Assembly (NCBI RefSeq): GCF_026625725.1
Contig: NZ_CP113060.1
Coordinates: 2,796,001-2,860,000, forward strand
Length of the DNA: 64,000 nt
Direction of reading: 5' to 3'
DNA from: Pseudomonas sp. SL4(2022)
GTDB lineage: Bacteria; Pseudomonadota; Gammaproteobacteria; Pseudomonadales; Pseudomonadaceae
This document shows, piece after piece, positions 62,763-64,000 of the stretch. Numbering within the stretch: the stretch's first letter is position 1; each line of letters opens with the position of its first letter. The position numbers and the translations under genes are program-made. The notes beneath the pieces were generated by a model. The model searched no databases. It was not told the DNA's origin and saw only the letters and a program-made list of their open reading frames with translations.

Positions 62763-62786
62763 GCCGCTGCCCCTGCAGCGGCTTTT
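62763..62786 (+). terminator. Terminator-like hairpin before der
   Basis: Stem GCCGCTGC / GCAGCGGC (62763-62770, 62775-62782), 4-nt loop, followed by TTTTGTATTTT. It would end the bamB transcript, partly or fully. Confidence 0.65.
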
Positions 62787-62818
62787 GTATTTTCTGAAAT
62801 AACGAAGTGGAGAGCCTA

Positions 62819-64000
62819 ATGGTTCCCGTAATTGCCCTGGTGGGCCGCCCGAACGTCGGCAAGTCCACACTGTTTAACCGCTTGACCAAGTCCCGTGACG
62901 CGATTGTCGGCGACCTGTCTGGTCTGACCCGTGATCGCCAGTACGGCGAGGCCAAGTGGCAGGGGCGAACCTATATCGTCATCGACACCGGGGGTATTTC
63001 CGGTGACGAAGAAGGCATTGATGCGAAGATGGCCGAGCAGTCGCTGCAGGCGATTGAAGAAGCCGATGCTGTGCTGTTTCTGGTGGATGCTCGCGCCGGT
63101 CTTTCGGCCTCCGATCAGATGATCGGCGAGCACCTGCGCCGCCGTAACAAACGCAGCTTTCTGGTGATCAACAAGGTCGATAACCTCGATACTGATCTGG
63201 CGCGCGCCGAATTTGCCAGCATGGCCATGGGCGAGTCCCTGCCGATTGCCGGTGCGCATGGACGTGGCATCACCCAGATGCTCGAAGCCGTGCTGGGTTC
63301 CTTCCCCAAGGATGCCGCAGAGCCGGAAGAGGGCGAGGAAGAAGAAGTTGTGCTCGAAGGTCAGGAAGCCAAGCGCATTCCCGGTCCGAGTGAAAAGGAC
63401 GGCATCAAGCTGGCGATCATCGGCCGCCCCAATGTCGGTAAATCGACGCTGGTCAACCGGATGCTCGGCGAAGAGCGGGTCATCGTGTATGACCAAGCCG
63501 GCACCACCCGCGACAGCATCTACATCCCGTTCGAGCGCGATGACGAGAAGTACACCCTGATCGACACCGCGGGCGTGCGTCGCCGCGGCAAGATCTTCGA
63601 GGCGGTGGAAAAGTTCTCGGTGGTGAAAACCCTGCAGGCGATCCAGGACTCCAACGTCGTGGTATTCGTCATGGACGCCCGCGAAGGTGTGGTCGACCAT
63701 GACCTCAACCTGCTGGGCTTTGTGCTGGAAAGCGGCCGTGCCCTGGTGATTGCCCTGAACAAATGGGACGGTATGGAGCCCAGCGAGCGCGATTACGTGA
63801 AGACCGAGTTGCAACGGCGGCTGTTCTTCGTCGACTTTGCCGATATCCACTTTATCTCGGCGCTGCATGGCACCGGTGTGGGTAACCTGTACAAGTCGGT
63901 GCAAGCCTCGTTCAAGTCGGCGATCACCCGCTGGCCAACCAACCGCCTGACCCAGATTCTGGAAGACGCCGTCAGCGATCACGCGCCACCCATGGTCAAT
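62819..64000 (+). CDS. der: Ribosome-biogenesis GTPase Der (EngA), 3' partial
   Basis: 394 codons are visible; the protein runs off the right edge (Der is about 490 residues). Two GTPase domains: G1 GRPNVGKST at residues 9-17 and again at about 202-210, with D-T-G-G and D-T-A-G-V switch II motifs and NKVD / NKWD G4 motifs. The KH-like C-terminal domain is missing. Linker acidic run EEGEEEEVV lies between the domains. Needed for 50S subunit assembly. Confidence 0.97.
   Translation, partial: MVPVIALVGRPNVGKSTLFNRLTKSRDAIVGDLSGLTRDRQYGEAKWQGRTYIVIDTGGISGDEEGIDAKMAEQSLQAIEEADAVLFLVDARAGLSASDQMIGEHLRRRNKRSFLVINKVDNLDTDLARAEFASMAMGESLPIAGAHGRGITQMLEAVLGSFPKDAAEPEEGEEEEVVLEGQEAKRIPGPSEKDGIKLAIIGRPNVGKSTLVNRMLGEERVIVYDQAGTTRDSIYIPFERDDEKYTLIDTAGVRRRGKIFEAVEKFSVVKTLQAIQDSNVVVFVMDAREGVVDHDLNLLGFVLESGRALVIALNKWDGMEPSERDYVKTELQRRLFFVDFADIHFISALHGTGVGNLYKSVQASFKSAITRWPTNRLTQILEDAVSDHAPPMVN

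Overview
This 64 kb window is chromosomal DNA of a Pseudomonas (Gammaproteobacteria). The evidence is the high GC content, the Pseudomonas-style protein sequences, REP-like repeats built around a GGAGCGGC/GGAGGGGC core, and gene order from valS to der that follows the order I remember for P. aeruginosa. The species cannot be named from this sequence. No rRNA, CRISPR array, insertion sequence with a transposase, or prophage is visible. One tRNA, tRNA-Leu(CAA), is present.

Layout. Positions 1-31262 are mostly accessory or loosely conserved genes. They include a partial NTF2-like gene, a GIY-YIG protein, a GST, a membrane-anchored glutaredoxin, a DUF4344 metallopeptidase coupled to a PPK2 polyphosphate kinase, and the nucleoid protein NdpA. 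A 145-bp MITE-like element abuts NdpA and supplies its stop codon. Next come a 1656-residue TPR protein with a C39-like cysteine peptidase domain inside it, a TAXI-type binding protein, and a secreted metzincin protease (HExxHxxGxxH) preceded by a separate prodomain-like exported protein. After these lie a YjeH-type amino-acid exporter divergent from an Lrp/AsnC regulator, sbcDC, three orphan periplasmic binding proteins, an ABC1 kinase, an SLC13/ArsB-type permease, a frameshifted rlmF, a VTT-domain membrane protein, a small HTH protein, a decayed nhaD and an intact nhaC.

Positions 31449-64000 are core housekeeping genes: valS, a small conserved protein, holC, pepA, divergent lptF-lptG (LPS export), an RDD membrane protein, a cold-shock protein, tRNA-Leu, queA-tgt (queuosine)-yajC-secD-secF (protein export), a glycine-zipper protein, suhB, trmJ-cysE, the complete iscR-iscS-iscU-iscA-hscB-hscA-fdx-iscX iron-sulfur operon, ndk, rlmN-pilW-rodZ-ispG-hisS-yfgM-bamB, and der, which runs off the right edge. 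The isc operon is followed by genes whose products need Fe-S clusters (rlmN, ispG).

The most unusual items are the TPR/C39-like giant protein, the split prodomain/protease pair, the two decaying genes (nhaD with a large in-frame deletion plus a frameshift, rlmF with a homopolymer frameshift), the MITE-like element forming the ndpA stop codon, two REPIN-like inverted REP pairs, and a terminator-like hairpin before ndk whose loop contains TATAAT.
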